This document shows positions 26,963 to 36,844 of a DNA stretch of 64,000 bases, one piece after another (position 1 is the stretch's first letter; each line of letters opens with the position of its first letter). Origin of the DNA: Luteipulveratus halotolerans (lineage in GTDB: Bacteria > Actinomycetota > Actinomycetes > Actinomycetales > Dermatophilaceae); contig NZ_LAIR01000002.1 in NCBI RefSeq assembly GCF_001247745.1, positions 2,542,001 to 2,606,000 on the forward strand, given 5' to 3'. The position numbers were made by a program, and so were the translations under genes. Below the pieces are notes generated by a model that did no database searches, was not told the origin of the DNA, and was given only the letters and a program-made list of their open reading frames with translations.

Positions 26963-26991
26963 CCGATCAGGTCGGATCGAGACCTGATCGG
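26963..26991 (-). promoter_or_regulatory. 5'-end stem-loop of the nucleoside-transporter transcript
   Basis: A perfect 11-bp inverted repeat CCGATCAGGTC / GACCTGATCGG encloses a 7-nt loop, immediately downstream of the -10 box at 26996-27001. It lies at or near the transcript's first bases. It could stabilise the mRNA or be an operator. Confidence 0.6.
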
Positions 26992-26995
26992 GGGG

Positions 26996-27001
26996 ACTCT
27001 A
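26996..27001 (-). promoter_or_regulatory. -10 box of the nucleoside-transporter operon
   Basis: TAGAGT on the minus strand, about 95 nt before the TTG start, with direct repeats directly upstream. Confidence 0.5.
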
Positions 27002-27009
27002 CCTGCGGG

Positions 27010-27037
27010 TTGCGCGAGATCACGACTTGCGCGAGAT
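27010..27037. promoter_or_regulatory. Two 11-bp direct repeats over the -35 region (candidate operator)
   Basis: TTGCGCGAGAT occurs at 27010-27020 and again at 27027-27037, a 17-nt period. The pair covers and flanks the expected -35 region of the BMP operon promoter. No known regulator is assigned. Confidence 0.5.
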
Positions 27038-27052
27038 GCGGTGACAGAACCG

Positions 27053-28291
27053 TTATCGGAGGGGTGAGTCGTCCTCGTGCGTCGCGTGATAGAGCGCCGC
27101 CGATGCGAGCAGTCTCGCTCCCCCGGTGATCGCCCGCTCGTCGACGACGAGGTCGCCCTGGTGCAGCTCGTACGTCGGCCCGTCGGGCGTACGCGTCCCG
27201 AGCCGGGCCATCGCCCCGGGGACGTGCGTGAGGTACCAGGAGAAGTCCTCACCCCCGAGCGACTGGCGGGTCGGCACGACGGCGTCCGCGCCGAACGCGG
27301 CAGCGGCTGCTCGGCTCAAAGACAGCACGGCCGCCGCGGAGTTGACGACCGGCGGCACCCCGCGCACGTGATGGGTGCGGGCGGCGACGGCGTACGGCGC
27401 GACGACCTCGTTGACGAGCTGCTCGACCAGACCGTCGGCCTCGCGCCACACGTCGACGTCGAGCAGCCGCAGGGTGCCCGAGACCATGCCCTCGGCCGGG
27501 ATGACGTTGGAGGCGTTGCCGGCCTGAACGTGACCCCAGACCAGGGCAGCGCCGGCGCGCGGGTCGAGCCGACGGGACAACGCGGCGGGCACGTCGGTGA
27601 CGACCTTGGCGAGGGCGAAGGTGAGGTCCTGGGTCAGGTGCGGGCGCGAGGTGTGACCGCCCTTGCCCGTCAGCGTCACGGTGACCGCGTCGCAGGCCGA
27701 GGTGAGGGCGCCGGTGACCAGACCGACCCGACCCACGTCGATGCTCGGGTCGCAGTGCACTGCGAACACCTGGTGGACGTCCTCGAGGCCGCCGTGGTCG
27801 ATGACGTGGTGCGAGCCGCCCGGGATGACCTCCTCGGCCGGCTGGAACAGGAAACGCACCGCCCGCCCGTGCGCGGCCAGCTCCGACTCGTGCTGCTTGA
27901 GCGCGAGCGCGGCACCGAGCACGGCGGTGGTGTGCACGTCGTGACCGCACGCGTGGGCCGCACCGTCGTCGGCCGAGGCGTAGGACAGCCCGGTCGCGTC
28001 GTGGACGGGAAGGGCGTCGATGTCGGCGCGGAGCGCGACCCGCTGCTCGGCGTCCGCGGGGCCGATGTCGGCGATCAGGCCCGTGCCCGGCAGCAGCCGG
28101 TGCTCGACACCGGCGGCGGCGAGCTGCTCGGCGATGACCGCGGTCGTCCGGGTCTCCTGCCAGGACAGCTCGGGGTGCACGTGCAGGTCGCGCCGGACCT
28201 GGACCAGCAGGGCCTGCAGGTCGTCGACCCGCGCGCGCACCGCAGCCACCAGGTCGTTGCCGAGGTGCTGGGTGGGAAGTCGCGGGTTCAC
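27053..28291 (-). CDS. M20-family amidohydrolase
   Basis: The 412-residue protein is of the aminoacylase/amidohydrolase type (hippurate/IAA-amino-acid hydrolase-like). It has the metal-binding segments HACGHDVHTTAVLG, FLFQPAEEVIPGG, AVHCDPSIDVG and LGGEDFSWYLTHVPG, and a dimerisation domain with LTGKGGHTSRPH. It cleaves N-acyl amino acids or similar amides; the substrate is not resolved. The GTG start lies 12 nt after the barstar stop, so it is in the pyrD operon. Confidence 0.92.
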   Translation of the reverse strand: MNPRLPTQHLGNDLVAAVRARVDDLQALLVQVRRDLHVHPELSWQETRTTAVIAEQLAAAGVEHRLLPGTGLIADIGPADAEQRVALRADIDALPVHDATGLSYASADDGAAHACGHDVHTTAVLGAALALKQHESELAAHGRAVRFLFQPAEEVIPGGSHHVIDHGGLEDVHQVFAVHCDPSIDVGRVGLVTGALTSACDAVTVTLTGKGGHTSRPHLTQDLTFALAKVVTDVPAALSRRLDPRAGAALVWGHVQAGNASNVIPAEGMVSGTLRLLDVDVWREADGLVEQLVNEVVAPYAVAARTHHVRGVPPVVNSAAAVLSLSRAAAAAFGADAVVPTRQSLGGEDFSWYLTHVPGAMARLGTRTPDGPTYELHQGDLVVDERAITGGARLLASAALYHATHEDDSPLR

Positions 28292-28303
28292 AGTCCAGCG
28301 ATG

Positions 28304-28690
28304 CTAGCCCGCGATCAGCACGACGACGAAACCACCCTCGCCCTCGTCAGCACGCTCCTGCAGGATCTCCACGGCCGTACGCCGGACCGCCGGGTCGACG
28401 TCGTCGCTGCCGGTCCACGCCACCAGAACCCCCGGTTCGGCGCGCAGGTCGGACAGCGCGTCAGCCAGAGCGTCCCAGTTGCGACCGAACCAGTCGGGCA
28501 GGGCCAGGTCTCGCTGGACCGCCTCGAGCAGCGCGACCTTGTCGGGAGCCGCTGTGGTGTCCAGGTGCAGCGCGGTCCAGCCCTCACGGCGGGCCAGGTC
28601 GAGGACCTGCTCGGCAGGCGCGGCGCCGTCGTACAGACCGGAGCCGCGCTCGCGCAGGACGGCCTGCAGGTCGTCGGGTCGCGCGCTCAT
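28304..28690 (-). CDS. Barstar-family ribonuclease inhibitor
   Basis: The 128-residue protein has the barstar core LALPDWFGRNWDALADALSDL and the acidic face expected to cover a barnase active site. The N-terminal ~30 residues are an extension. It overlaps the upstream barnase-like gene by 4 nt (ATGA), so antidote and enzyme are made together. It is presumably cytoplasmic and inhibits the RNase before export. Confidence 0.9.
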   Translation of the reverse strand: MSARPDDLQAVLRERGSGLYDGAAPAEQVLDLARREGWTALHLDTTAAPDKVALLEAVQRDLALPDWFGRNWDALADALSDLRAEPGVLVAWTGSDDVDPAVRRTAVEILQERADEGEGGFVVVLIAG

Positions 28691-29166
28691 CGGCGGATCC
28701 TCTTGAAGGACTCGTAGTGGTCGTCGGTGTAGTAGAGCGTGCCGCGGCGTTCTTTGATGATGCGCCGGGCGCCGCGGTCACGCTCATCCGGAGTCACGAC
28801 GGTGAACTCCTGGTAGCGACCGTCGGCCGGCAGCAGGCGTTCGCGGTTGCGGAACGTCATGCCGTCCTGCTTGTACGGGTAGGGGCCGCCCCGGGCGATC
28901 AGCCCCAGCGTCGTCTTCGCCTCGCGCGGCAGGTCGGCGTACGCGATCGTCGGCAGGTCGTCCTGCTGCCCTGTCGGGTCGCTCGCCGCGCCGGAGGCGC
29001 CCGCGCTGCTGTCCGCGGTCGCCGCGGGTCGGGTCGTCGGGATGACCTCGTCCGGGGTGCCGCCGCGGGCACCCCACACGATCACCAGGATCAGCAGCAG
29101 GAGACTGACGATCACCAGGACCCAGTTCTTCCAGACCCAGGCGAGCCCGCTCTTGGCGTCAGCCAT
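28687..29166 (-). CDS. Membrane-anchored guanyl-specific ribonuclease (barnase/RNase Sa family)
   Basis: The 159-residue protein has an N-terminal hydrophobic segment (NWVLVIVSLLLLILVIVWGA, about 14-33), a linker, and a complete microbial RNase domain with LPREAKTTLGLIARGGPYPYKQDG and FRNRERLLP. The catalytic Glu lies in YQEFTVVTPDERDRG, the Arg in RGARRII, and the His in YYTDDHYESF. Lack of an obvious cleavage site suggests it stays tethered facing outward. The start overlaps the pyrD stop by 8 nt. It probably attacks RNA outside the cell or in competitors. Confidence 0.88.
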   Translation of the reverse strand: MADAKSGLAWVWKNWVLVIVSLLLLILVIVWGARGGTPDEVIPTTRPAATADSSAGASGAASDPTGQQDDLPTIAYADLPREAKTTLGLIARGGPYPYKQDGMTFRNRERLLPADGRYQEFTVVTPDERDRGARRIIKERRGTLYYTDDHYESFKRIRR

Positions 29167-30235
29167 GTCGCAGCTCGTGGTTGAGCTCGGCGACCAGCGC
29201 CGGGCCGCGGTAGATGAAGCCGGTGTAGATCTGCACGAGGTCTGCTCCTGCGTCGATGAGCGCGCGCCCGTCGGCTGCGGTCATGACCCCGCCGACGCCG
29301 ATCACGGGCAGGTCGGTCTCGCCGGCCAGTCGGCGTACGACGTAGCGGGCCCGCCGCGTCAGCGGCGCGCCGGACAGTCCGCCGACCTCCTCGGCGAGAG
29401 GGAGATCGCTCGCGGCGACACCGTCGCGCGACAGCGTCGTGTTGGTGGCGATGATGCCGCTGACATCGGTCTCGTGGACGACCTCGAGCACCTCGTCGAG
29501 CGCCTCGTCGGTGAGGTCGGGCGCCACCTTGACGAAGATCGGCGTGGGCCTCGACAGCCGGCGACGGCCCAGGTGGGCGGCCTCGGAGGTGATCGCGGCG
29601 AGCAGCTCGCGCAACGGCTCGCGGTCCTGCAACGAACGCAGACCGGGAGTGTTGGGACTCGACACGTTGACGGCGACGTAGCTCGCGAGGCCGTCGAGCG
29701 CCCGCAGACTGGCGAGGTAGTCGCCCACCGCGTCACCGACCGCGGTCGTCTTGGTCTTGCCGATGCTCACGCCGATCGGGATGCCGGGGTCGCCTGCCCG
29801 CCGGAGGGTCTCGGCCAGCGCCTCGGACCCGGCGTTGTTGAAGCCCATGCGGTTGATGACGCCCTGGCTGTCGACGAGCCGGAACAGCCGCGGCTTGTCG
29901 TTGCCGGGCTGCGGTCGAGCGGTCACGGTGCCGAGCTCGACGTGACCGAAGCCGAGTGAGTCCCAGGCCTTGACGCCGACACCGTCCTTGTCGACGCCGG
30001 CAGCCAGGCCGACACGACCGGGGAACCGGATGCCCGCGAGCGTCACCGGGTCGGTGGGTACGCGCAGCGCACGACGCAGCTGGGCCAGCACACGGGGGCG
30101 CTCCCCCAGCTGAGCGAGCCGGCGCAACGTCGTGTGGTGGGCGTGCTCGGCATCACCGTGGCCGAGCCGGAACAGGGTCGGACGCACGAGCGAGCGGTAG
30201 CCCAGGTCGAGGGCTCGAGGTGTCACGGTCGGCAC
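29159..30235 (-). CDS. pyrD: Dihydroorotate dehydrogenase (quinone), class 2
   Basis: The 358-residue class 2 enzyme oxidises dihydroorotate to orotate and passes electrons to the quinone pool. The N-terminal helical extension (LDLGYRSLVRPTLFRL) that docks to the membrane is present. FMN and active-site motifs include GLAAGVDKDGVGV, NRMGFNNAG, the catalytic serine in NVSSPNTPGLR, IFVKVAPDL, ATNTTLSRDG and IGVGGV. The GTG at 30235 lies 6 nt after TAGGGT (leaderless). It heads the operon pyrD - barnase - barstar - M20 amidohydrolase. Confidence 0.97.
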   Translation of the reverse strand: MPTVTPRALDLGYRSLVRPTLFRLGHGDAEHAHHTTLRRLAQLGERPRVLAQLRRALRVPTDPVTLAGIRFPGRVGLAAGVDKDGVGVKAWDSLGFGHVELGTVTARPQPGNDKPRLFRLVDSQGVINRMGFNNAGSEALAETLRRAGDPGIPIGVSIGKTKTTAVGDAVGDYLASLRALDGLASYVAVNVSSPNTPGLRSLQDREPLRELLAAITSEAAHLGRRRLSRPTPIFVKVAPDLTDEALDEVLEVVHETDVSGIIATNTTLSRDGVAASDLPLAEEVGGLSGAPLTRRARYVVRRLAGETDLPVIGVGGVMTAADGRALIDAGADLVQIYTGFIYRGPALVAELNHELRHG

Positions 30236-30241
30236 CCCCCG

Positions 30242-30247
30242 ACCCTA
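30242..30247 (-). promoter_or_regulatory. -10 box of leaderless pyrD
   Basis: TAGGGT on the minus strand, 6 nt before the GTG at 30235, with no ribosome binding site. Confidence 0.55.
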
Positions 30248-30263
30248 GAACGGCGGGCCGCCA

Positions 30264-31367
30264 TCAGGTGAGGTACTCGCGGCCGGACAGCTTGAGCCGC
30301 TCGACGATCTTCTTGACGTCCTGGGCGCGCTCCTGGGTCGTGACCAGGACGGCGTCCTCGGTGTCGACCACCACGACGTCGTCCAGTCCGAGCGCGACGA
30401 CGGTGCGCCCGGACTGGGGCGCGACGAAGCCCGTGGCGTCCTGCATGACCACGAGGTCGGGCTCGCCGAGCACCTTGACGCCCGGGGTGCCCTCCGCCTC
30501 GACCACGAGCGACGCGAGAGAGGCGTAGTCGCCCACGTCGTCCCAGTCGAACGTGCCAGGGACGACGGCCACCCGTCCGTCGACCGCCGCGGGCTCGGCG
30601 ATGGCCGGGTCGATGGCGATCTTGGTCAGGCGCGGCCACAGCTCGTTGAGACGCAGCGGGTTGGCCGCGATCGAGCGCAGGTAGTTGGCCATCACGGGCT
30701 GGTAGCGAGCGAGCATGTCGAGCAGGTCAGCGGCACCGACGACGAACATGCCGGCGTTCCACCGGTATTCGCCGCTCTCGAGGTAGCGCTGGGCCGTGAC
30801 GCCGTCGGGCTTCTCGACGAACGCCTGGACTCCACGCGCGTCGGGTGCGCCCTCGACCTCGAGCTCCTTGCCGATCTGGATGTAGCCGAAACCGGTCGAG
30901 GCGTGGGTCGGCTCGATGCCCAGCGTGACGAGCTTGCCGGTGCGCGCGACCGCGACGGCCTGGCGTACGCACTCGCGGAAGCCCTCGTCGTCGCGGATCA
31001 CGTGGTCGGCGGCGAACGAGCCCAGCACGGCCTCAGGGTCTCGGCGCTCGAGGATCGCGGCGGCCAGACCGATCGCGGGCATGGAGTCGCGCGGGGACGG
31101 CTCGACGATGAGGTCGTCCTCGCCCAGGTCGGGCAGCTGCTCGCGGGCGGCCTCGGCGTGCAGACCGCCCGTCACGACCATCAGTCGCTCACCGGACAAG
31201 GGTGCGAGCCGGTCGACCGTGCCCTGCAGCAGCGAGCGGCCGGTGCCGGTCAGGTCGTAGAGGAACTTCGGCGAACCCGCGCGGGACAACGGCCACAGCC
31301 GTGTGCCCGAGCCGCCCGCAGGCACCACGGCCCAGAAGCCCTCGATCTCGCCACCCGAGTCAGACAT
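30264..31367 (-). CDS. manC: Mannose-1-phosphate guanylyltransferase
   Basis: The 367-residue enzyme makes GDP-mannose from mannose-1-phosphate and GTP. Motifs are VVPAGGSGTRLWPLSR (GTP loop), PKFLYDL, EPSPRDSMPAIGLAA, FAADHVI, FVEKPDG, WNAGMFV and TFDWDDVGDYASL. The C-terminal isomerase domain of bifunctional forms is missing, as is usual in actinobacteria. It is divergent from a mannosyltransferase gene that would use GDP-mannose. TACCGT lies 7 nt before its ATG. Confidence 0.95.
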   Translation of the reverse strand: MSDSGGEIEGFWAVVPAGGSGTRLWPLSRAGSPKFLYDLTGTGRSLLQGTVDRLAPLSGERLMVVTGGLHAEAAREQLPDLGEDDLIVEPSPRDSMPAIGLAAAILERRDPEAVLGSFAADHVIRDDEGFRECVRQAVAVARTGKLVTLGIEPTHASTGFGYIQIGKELEVEGAPDARGVQAFVEKPDGVTAQRYLESGEYRWNAGMFVVGAADLLDMLARYQPVMANYLRSIAANPLRLNELWPRLTKIAIDPAIAEPAAVDGRVAVVPGTFDWDDVGDYASLASLVVEAEGTPGVKVLGEPDLVVMQDATGFVAPQSGRTVVALGLDDVVVVDTEDAVLVTTQERAQDVKKIVERLKLSGREYLT

Positions 31368-31374
31368 GGCGCCG

Positions 31375-31380
31375 ACGGTA
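31375..31380 (-). promoter_or_regulatory. -10 box of leaderless manC
   Basis: TACCGT on the minus strand, 7 nt before the ATG at 31367. Confidence 0.45.
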
Positions 31381-31461
31381 ACTCACGCCGTTCACCCGAC
31401 GCTCACCGGACACTCAGGTCGCAGACCACCGGGTGCCACCCGACGTCGGGACCGTGAAGGT

Positions 31462-32601
31462 GTGCGAATCGCCATTGTGACCGAGTCGTTCCTGCCGACG
31501 CTCAACGGTGTGACCACCAGCGTCTGCCGCGTCCTGGACTGCCTGCGCGCAGCCGGGCACGACGCCCTGGTGATCTGCCCCGGCCCGGCGCCCGCGTCGT
31601 ACGCCGGGTTCCCCGTCCACACGGTGATGGGCGTGACGCTGCGCCAGTTCCGGGTGGGCCTTCCGTCGTACGGCATCGAGAAGATCCTCAAGGACTTCCG
31701 CCCGGACGTCGTGCACGCCGCCTCGCCGTTCGGCCTGGGAGCACGCGGCCTCGCCGCCGCCCGCAACCTGCGCATCCCCGCCGTCGCGATCTACCAGACC
31801 GACATGCCGAGCTATCTCAAGCAGCACGGCGGCCCCGCCGGCGGCTTCGTCGAGAAGGCGTCCTGGCGCTGGATCCGGCACATGCACACGCTCGCCGACC
31901 TCACGCTCGTCCCCAGCACCCAGACGCTGAGCGAGCTGCGCGGCCACGGCGTACCCCGCACGGCCCTGTGGCGTCGCGGCGTCGACACCGAGATGTTCGA
32001 CCCGGCCCGGCGCGAGGAGAGCGCCGTGCAGGACCTGCGCGAGATGCTCGCCCCCGCCGGCGAGACAATCGTCGGGTACGTCGGCCGGCTGGCTCCCGAG
32101 AAGGAGGTCCGCCGGCTCGCCGAGGTCGCCGACCTGCCGGGCGTGAGCCTGTGCATCGTCGGTGACGGCCCGTCGCGTGCGTCGCTGGAGCGGTTGCTGC
32201 CGAAGGCGAGCTTCCTCGGCTACCGCTCGGGTCTGCCCCTGGCGCAGGCGTACGCCGCCCTCGACGTGTTCGCGCACACCGGCACCAAGGAGACGTTCGG
32301 GCAGACACTGCAGGAGGCGATGGCCGCGGGCCTGCCGGTCGTCGCTCCCGCCGCGGGTGGCCCGCTCGACATCGTCAAGCCCGGCGTGACCGGTCTGCTG
32401 TTCGACCCCGACCACGACGGTGCACTCCGCCAGGCGGTCGGTGGCCTGGTCGCCGACGGTTCGATGCGTGACCGGATGGGTACGGCCGCGCGGGCCAAGG
32501 TCGCCGACCGCTCGTGGATGTCGCTGGTCGAGGAGCTCATCGCCTACTACGACACCGTGATCTCGCCGAGCTGGTCGACCCGCTCCCCCGCCGCCGCCTG
32601 A
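31462..32601 (+). CDS. GDP-mannose-dependent alpha-mannosyltransferase (GT4, MgtA/PimB-like)
   Basis: The 379-residue GT-B glycosyltransferase opens VRIAIVTESFLPTLNGVTTSV, with YQTDMPSYLKQHG and VGRLAPEKEVRRLAE. ETFGQTLQEAMAAGLPVVAPAAGG is the family 4 signature with the donor-binding glutamates. Similarity to actinobacterial MgtA/PimB-type enzymes and the divergent manC suggest mannose transfer to a cell-envelope glycolipid; this is inferred. GTG at 31462 begins the conserved fold; the upstream 53 codons overlap manC and are not likely coding. Confidence 0.88.
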   Translation: MRIAIVTESFLPTLNGVTTSVCRVLDCLRAAGHDALVICPGPAPASYAGFPVHTVMGVTLRQFRVGLPSYGIEKILKDFRPDVVHAASPFGLGARGLAAARNLRIPAVAIYQTDMPSYLKQHGGPAGGFVEKASWRWIRHMHTLADLTLVPSTQTLSELRGHGVPRTALWRRGVDTEMFDPARREESAVQDLREMLAPAGETIVGYVGRLAPEKEVRRLAEVADLPGVSLCIVGDGPSRASLERLLPKASFLGYRSGLPLAQAYAALDVFAHTGTKETFGQTLQEAMAAGLPVVAPAAGGPLDIVKPGVTGLLFDPDHDGALRQAVGGLVADGSMRDRMGTAARAKVADRSWMSLVEELIAYYDTVISPSWSTRSPAAA

Positions 32602-32607
32602 GCCTCT

Positions 32608-32663
32608 CGGCGAAAGCTGGCGAGCAGCACACCCATACCTGTGCAGCTCGCCACCTTCTGCCG
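32608..32663 (+). repeat. Hairpin repeat family B, copy 1
   Basis: The 24-bp arms (4 mismatches; core GGCGAGCAGCACA) enclose the loop CCCATACC, 6 nt after the mannosyltransferase stop. Its right arm is identical over 24 bases to the reverse complement of the left arm at 55971-55994. Confidence 0.8.
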
Positions 32664-32673
32664 CATCCTCTGA

Positions 32674-32723
32674 CGAATCTCGGCTGTCCGGCACTCCATG
32701 CACTGCCGAACAGACGAGATTCG
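32674..32723 (+). repeat. Hairpin repeat family A, copy 3
   Basis: The 20-bp arms starting CGAATCTCG (2 mismatches, one a wobble) enclose the loop CTCCATGCAC. Core and loop equal copy 1 (736-765); the outer stem sequence differs but still pairs. It lies between convergent genes. Confidence 0.85.
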
Positions 32724-32735
32724 CCGCATGCGGAA

Positions 32736-32766
32736 GGCCCGGCCCGCCGTGCTGGCGGACCGGGCC
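32736..32766. terminator. Terminator after sdhB
   Basis: The 13-bp G+C arms (GGCCCGGCCCGCC and complement, one wobble) enclose the loop GTGCT, 20 nt downstream of the sdhB stop on the minus strand. Confidence 0.7.
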
Positions 32767-32786
32767 CTCGTCGTACGACGACTGCG

Positions 32787-33523
32787 TCAGGCCTGCTTGG
32801 CCTTGCGGAAGTCGCTGTTGAGCGTCGAGATCACGTCGAGCGGGATCTCCTTCGGGCACGCGGCCGAGCACTCACCGATGTTGGTGCAGCCGCCGAAGCC
32901 CTCGTGGTCGTGCTGGTTGACCATCGACACCACGCGCGCGTCACGCTGGGACTGGCCCTGCGGCAGCTCGGACAGGTGCGTGATCTTGGCGCCGAGGAAC
33001 AGCATGCCCGAGGCGTTGGGGCAGGCCGCCACGCACGCACCGCAGCCGATGCAGGTCGCGGCGTCGAAGGCCCGGTCGGCCTTCGGCTTGGCGACAGGGA
33101 GGTTGTTGGCCTCCGGCGCAGCACCGGTGTTGACCGAGATGAACCCGCCCGACTGGATGATGCGGTCGAACGCCGACCGGTCGACGACCAGGTCGCGCAC
33201 GACCGGGAACGCCTCGGCACGCCACGGCTCGACGGTGATGGTGTCGCCGTCCTTGAACGAACGCATGTGCAGCTGGCAGGTCGTGGTGACCTCCGGGCCG
33301 TGCGCCTGACCGCTGATCATCAGACCGCACATGCCGCAGATGCCCTCACGGCAGTCGCTGTCGAACGCGACGGGCTCCTCGCCCTGGGCCGTGAGCTGCT
33401 CGTTGAGGACGTCGAGCATCTCCAGGAACGACATGTCGTCGGTGATGTCGCTGACCTTGTAGGTCACCAGGCGACCGGAGTCGTTCGGACCTTCCTGGCG
33501 CCAGATCTTCAGAGTGAGGTTCA

Positions 33524-33524
<1 letters not shown>
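32787..33524 (-). CDS. sdhB: Succinate dehydrogenase iron-sulfur subunit
   Basis: The 245-residue subunit carries electrons from SdhA to the membrane anchor through [2Fe-2S], [4Fe-4S] and [3Fe-4S] clusters. Ligand sets are visible: CREGICGMCG with CQLHMRSF, CIGCGACVAACPNASG, and CTNIGECSAACPKEIPLD. The ATG at 33524 overlaps the sdhA stop by one base (TAATG). It is the last gene of sdhCAB. Confidence 0.97.
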
Positions 33525-35509
<1,985 letters not shown>

Positions 35510-35523
35510 GGGTCGATGAGTCC

Positions 35524-36243
35524 TTAGTCGATCACGCCGAAGAGCACGAACAGCGGGGGCAGCACGAAGCCGACCGCGACCACCAGGGCGACGGCGATCG
35601 CGACCAGGTTGGCCGTACGACGAGCGCTCGCCGTACCCGTGAGGCCGAGCGTCTGCGAGGCGCTCCAGATGCCGTGCCGCAGGTGCATGCCGAGCGCGAC
35701 CATCGCCAGCAGGTAGATCAGCGTCAGCCACCAGACCTGGAAGGAGTCGACCACCAGGGCGTACGGGTTGTGCTTGATGTCCGGACCGTTGCCCTGGTCA
35801 CCGACGTTCACCTTGGGGAGGGTGAAGTTGATGATGTGCCAGATCACGAACAGCAGCAGCGCGAGGCCGCCCCAGCGCATCCAGCGCGCCGAGAAGGTCT
35901 GAGCGACGCGCTTCTTGACGGCGTACTTCTGGGGGCGGGCCTGGCTCGCACGCTTGGCGAGCTGCGCTGCGGAGTAGACGTGCAGGATCAGGCTGAGGAC
36001 GAGGACGACCTCGATGATCGTGAGTAGCCCGTGCCGGGGCAGGATCGGCTCGCCGAAGGTCCGCAGGTGCTCGGAGTACTCGTTGAACGACTCCTCCCCC
36101 GCGAAGAGCTTGAGGTTGCCGTACATGTGAGCGATGACGTAAAGGACGAAGATGATGCCCGTCGAGGCCATCAACGTCTTCAGGAAGATCGTGCTGCCGA
36201 CCTTCCCCGTCCGCTTCTTCGCGGGGAGGGTGTTCGTTGCCAC
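35524..36243 (-). CDS. sdhC: Succinate dehydrogenase cytochrome b558 anchor subunit
   Basis: The 239-residue membrane anchor has five hydrophobic segments (about 24-42, 74-94, 117-139, 164-186, 208-234). Candidate haem histidines lie in VLYVIAHMYGNLKLF, LSLILHVYSAAQL, LFVIWHIINFTLP and ALGMHLRHGIWSASQTLG. It is the one-subunit type of B. subtilis-like and actinobacterial enzymes. The GTG start lies 7 nt after TAAAGT (leaderless). It heads the sdhCAB operon. Confidence 0.95.
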   Translation of the reverse strand: MATNTLPAKKRTGKVGSTIFLKTLMASTGIIFVLYVIAHMYGNLKLFAGEESFNEYSEHLRTFGEPILPRHGLLTIIEVVLVLSLILHVYSAAQLAKRASQARPQKYAVKKRVAQTFSARWMRWGGLALLLFVIWHIINFTLPKVNVGDQGNGPDIKHNPYALVVDSFQVWWLTLIYLLAMVALGMHLRHGIWSASQTLGLTGTASARRTANLVAIAVALVVAVGFVLPPLFVLFGVID

Positions 36244-36250
36244 GTCGCGA

Positions 36251-36256
36251 ACTTTA
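36251..36256 (-). promoter_or_regulatory. -10 box of leaderless sdhCAB
   Basis: TAAAGT on the minus strand, 7 nt before the GTG at 36243. Confidence 0.55.
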
Positions 36257-36307
36257 CTGGCACGTCGTTCGTTCGCGCCCGGTGAGGGCAACCTTGCGTG
36301 ACCGCGG

Positions 36308-36823
36308 TCACACGCCGAACGCGAACCGCCGCACGGATCGCCACACCTGGTCCTCGCCGTGCTCGTACAGGTCGAAGCCGTTGACCTCGAAGGAGCACTC
36401 GTACGACGACAGCGCGGCGAACGCGCGGTCCAGCGCCTCCTCGTCGATGCCGTGGGCGATCGTGACGTGCGGGTGGTAAGGGAACTCCAGGCGGCGTTCG
36501 ACCGGACCGGATCGCACCTGCTGCTCGAGCAGCTCACACGCACCGATGCCCTCGGCGACCGCGACGAACACCACCGGCGAGATCGGCCGGAAGGTGCCGG
36601 TGCCGCGCAAGGTCATCCGGAACGGCCGGGCCCACGACGCCGACCGCTCCAGGTGCTCGGCCAGCGCGTCACGGTCGGCGTCCTCGACGGGCGTGGGGGG
36701 CATGAGCGTCACGTGGGAGGGCACGGCGTCGGCGAGCGGGTCGCCCACCTCGCGGCGTACGTCCTGCAGCTGCTCGCCGTACGGCGAGGGCACCGGGATC
36801 GAGACACCAATCGTGCGGGTCAT
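36308..36823 (-). CDS. 2'-5' RNA ligase-like 2H phosphoesterase
   Basis: The 171-residue 2H-superfamily protein has two catalytic HxT motifs, HVTL (in PSHVTLMPPTPVED) and HVTI (in YHPHVTIAHG), at the expected spacing. Members act on cyclic or 2'-5' phosphodiesters in RNA or small nucleotides; the substrate here is unknown. It lies 21 nt downstream of trpS in the same direction and may be co-transcribed with it. Confidence 0.85.
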   Translation of the reverse strand: MTRTIGVSIPVPSPYGEQLQDVRREVGDPLADAVPSHVTLMPPTPVEDADRDALAEHLERSASWARPFRMTLRGTGTFRPISPVVFVAVAEGIGACELLEQQVRSGPVERRLEFPYHPHVTIAHGIDEEALDRAFAALSSYECSFEVNGFDLYEHGEDQVWRSVRRFAFGV

Positions 36824-36844
36824 GGGATCGAACTCTGCCCGACG

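Noticed and set aside
26901..26991. Leader of the BMP operon as a purine riboswitch
   Set aside because: Only one simple stem is visible. There is no three-way junction and none of the conserved purine-riboswitch core bases.
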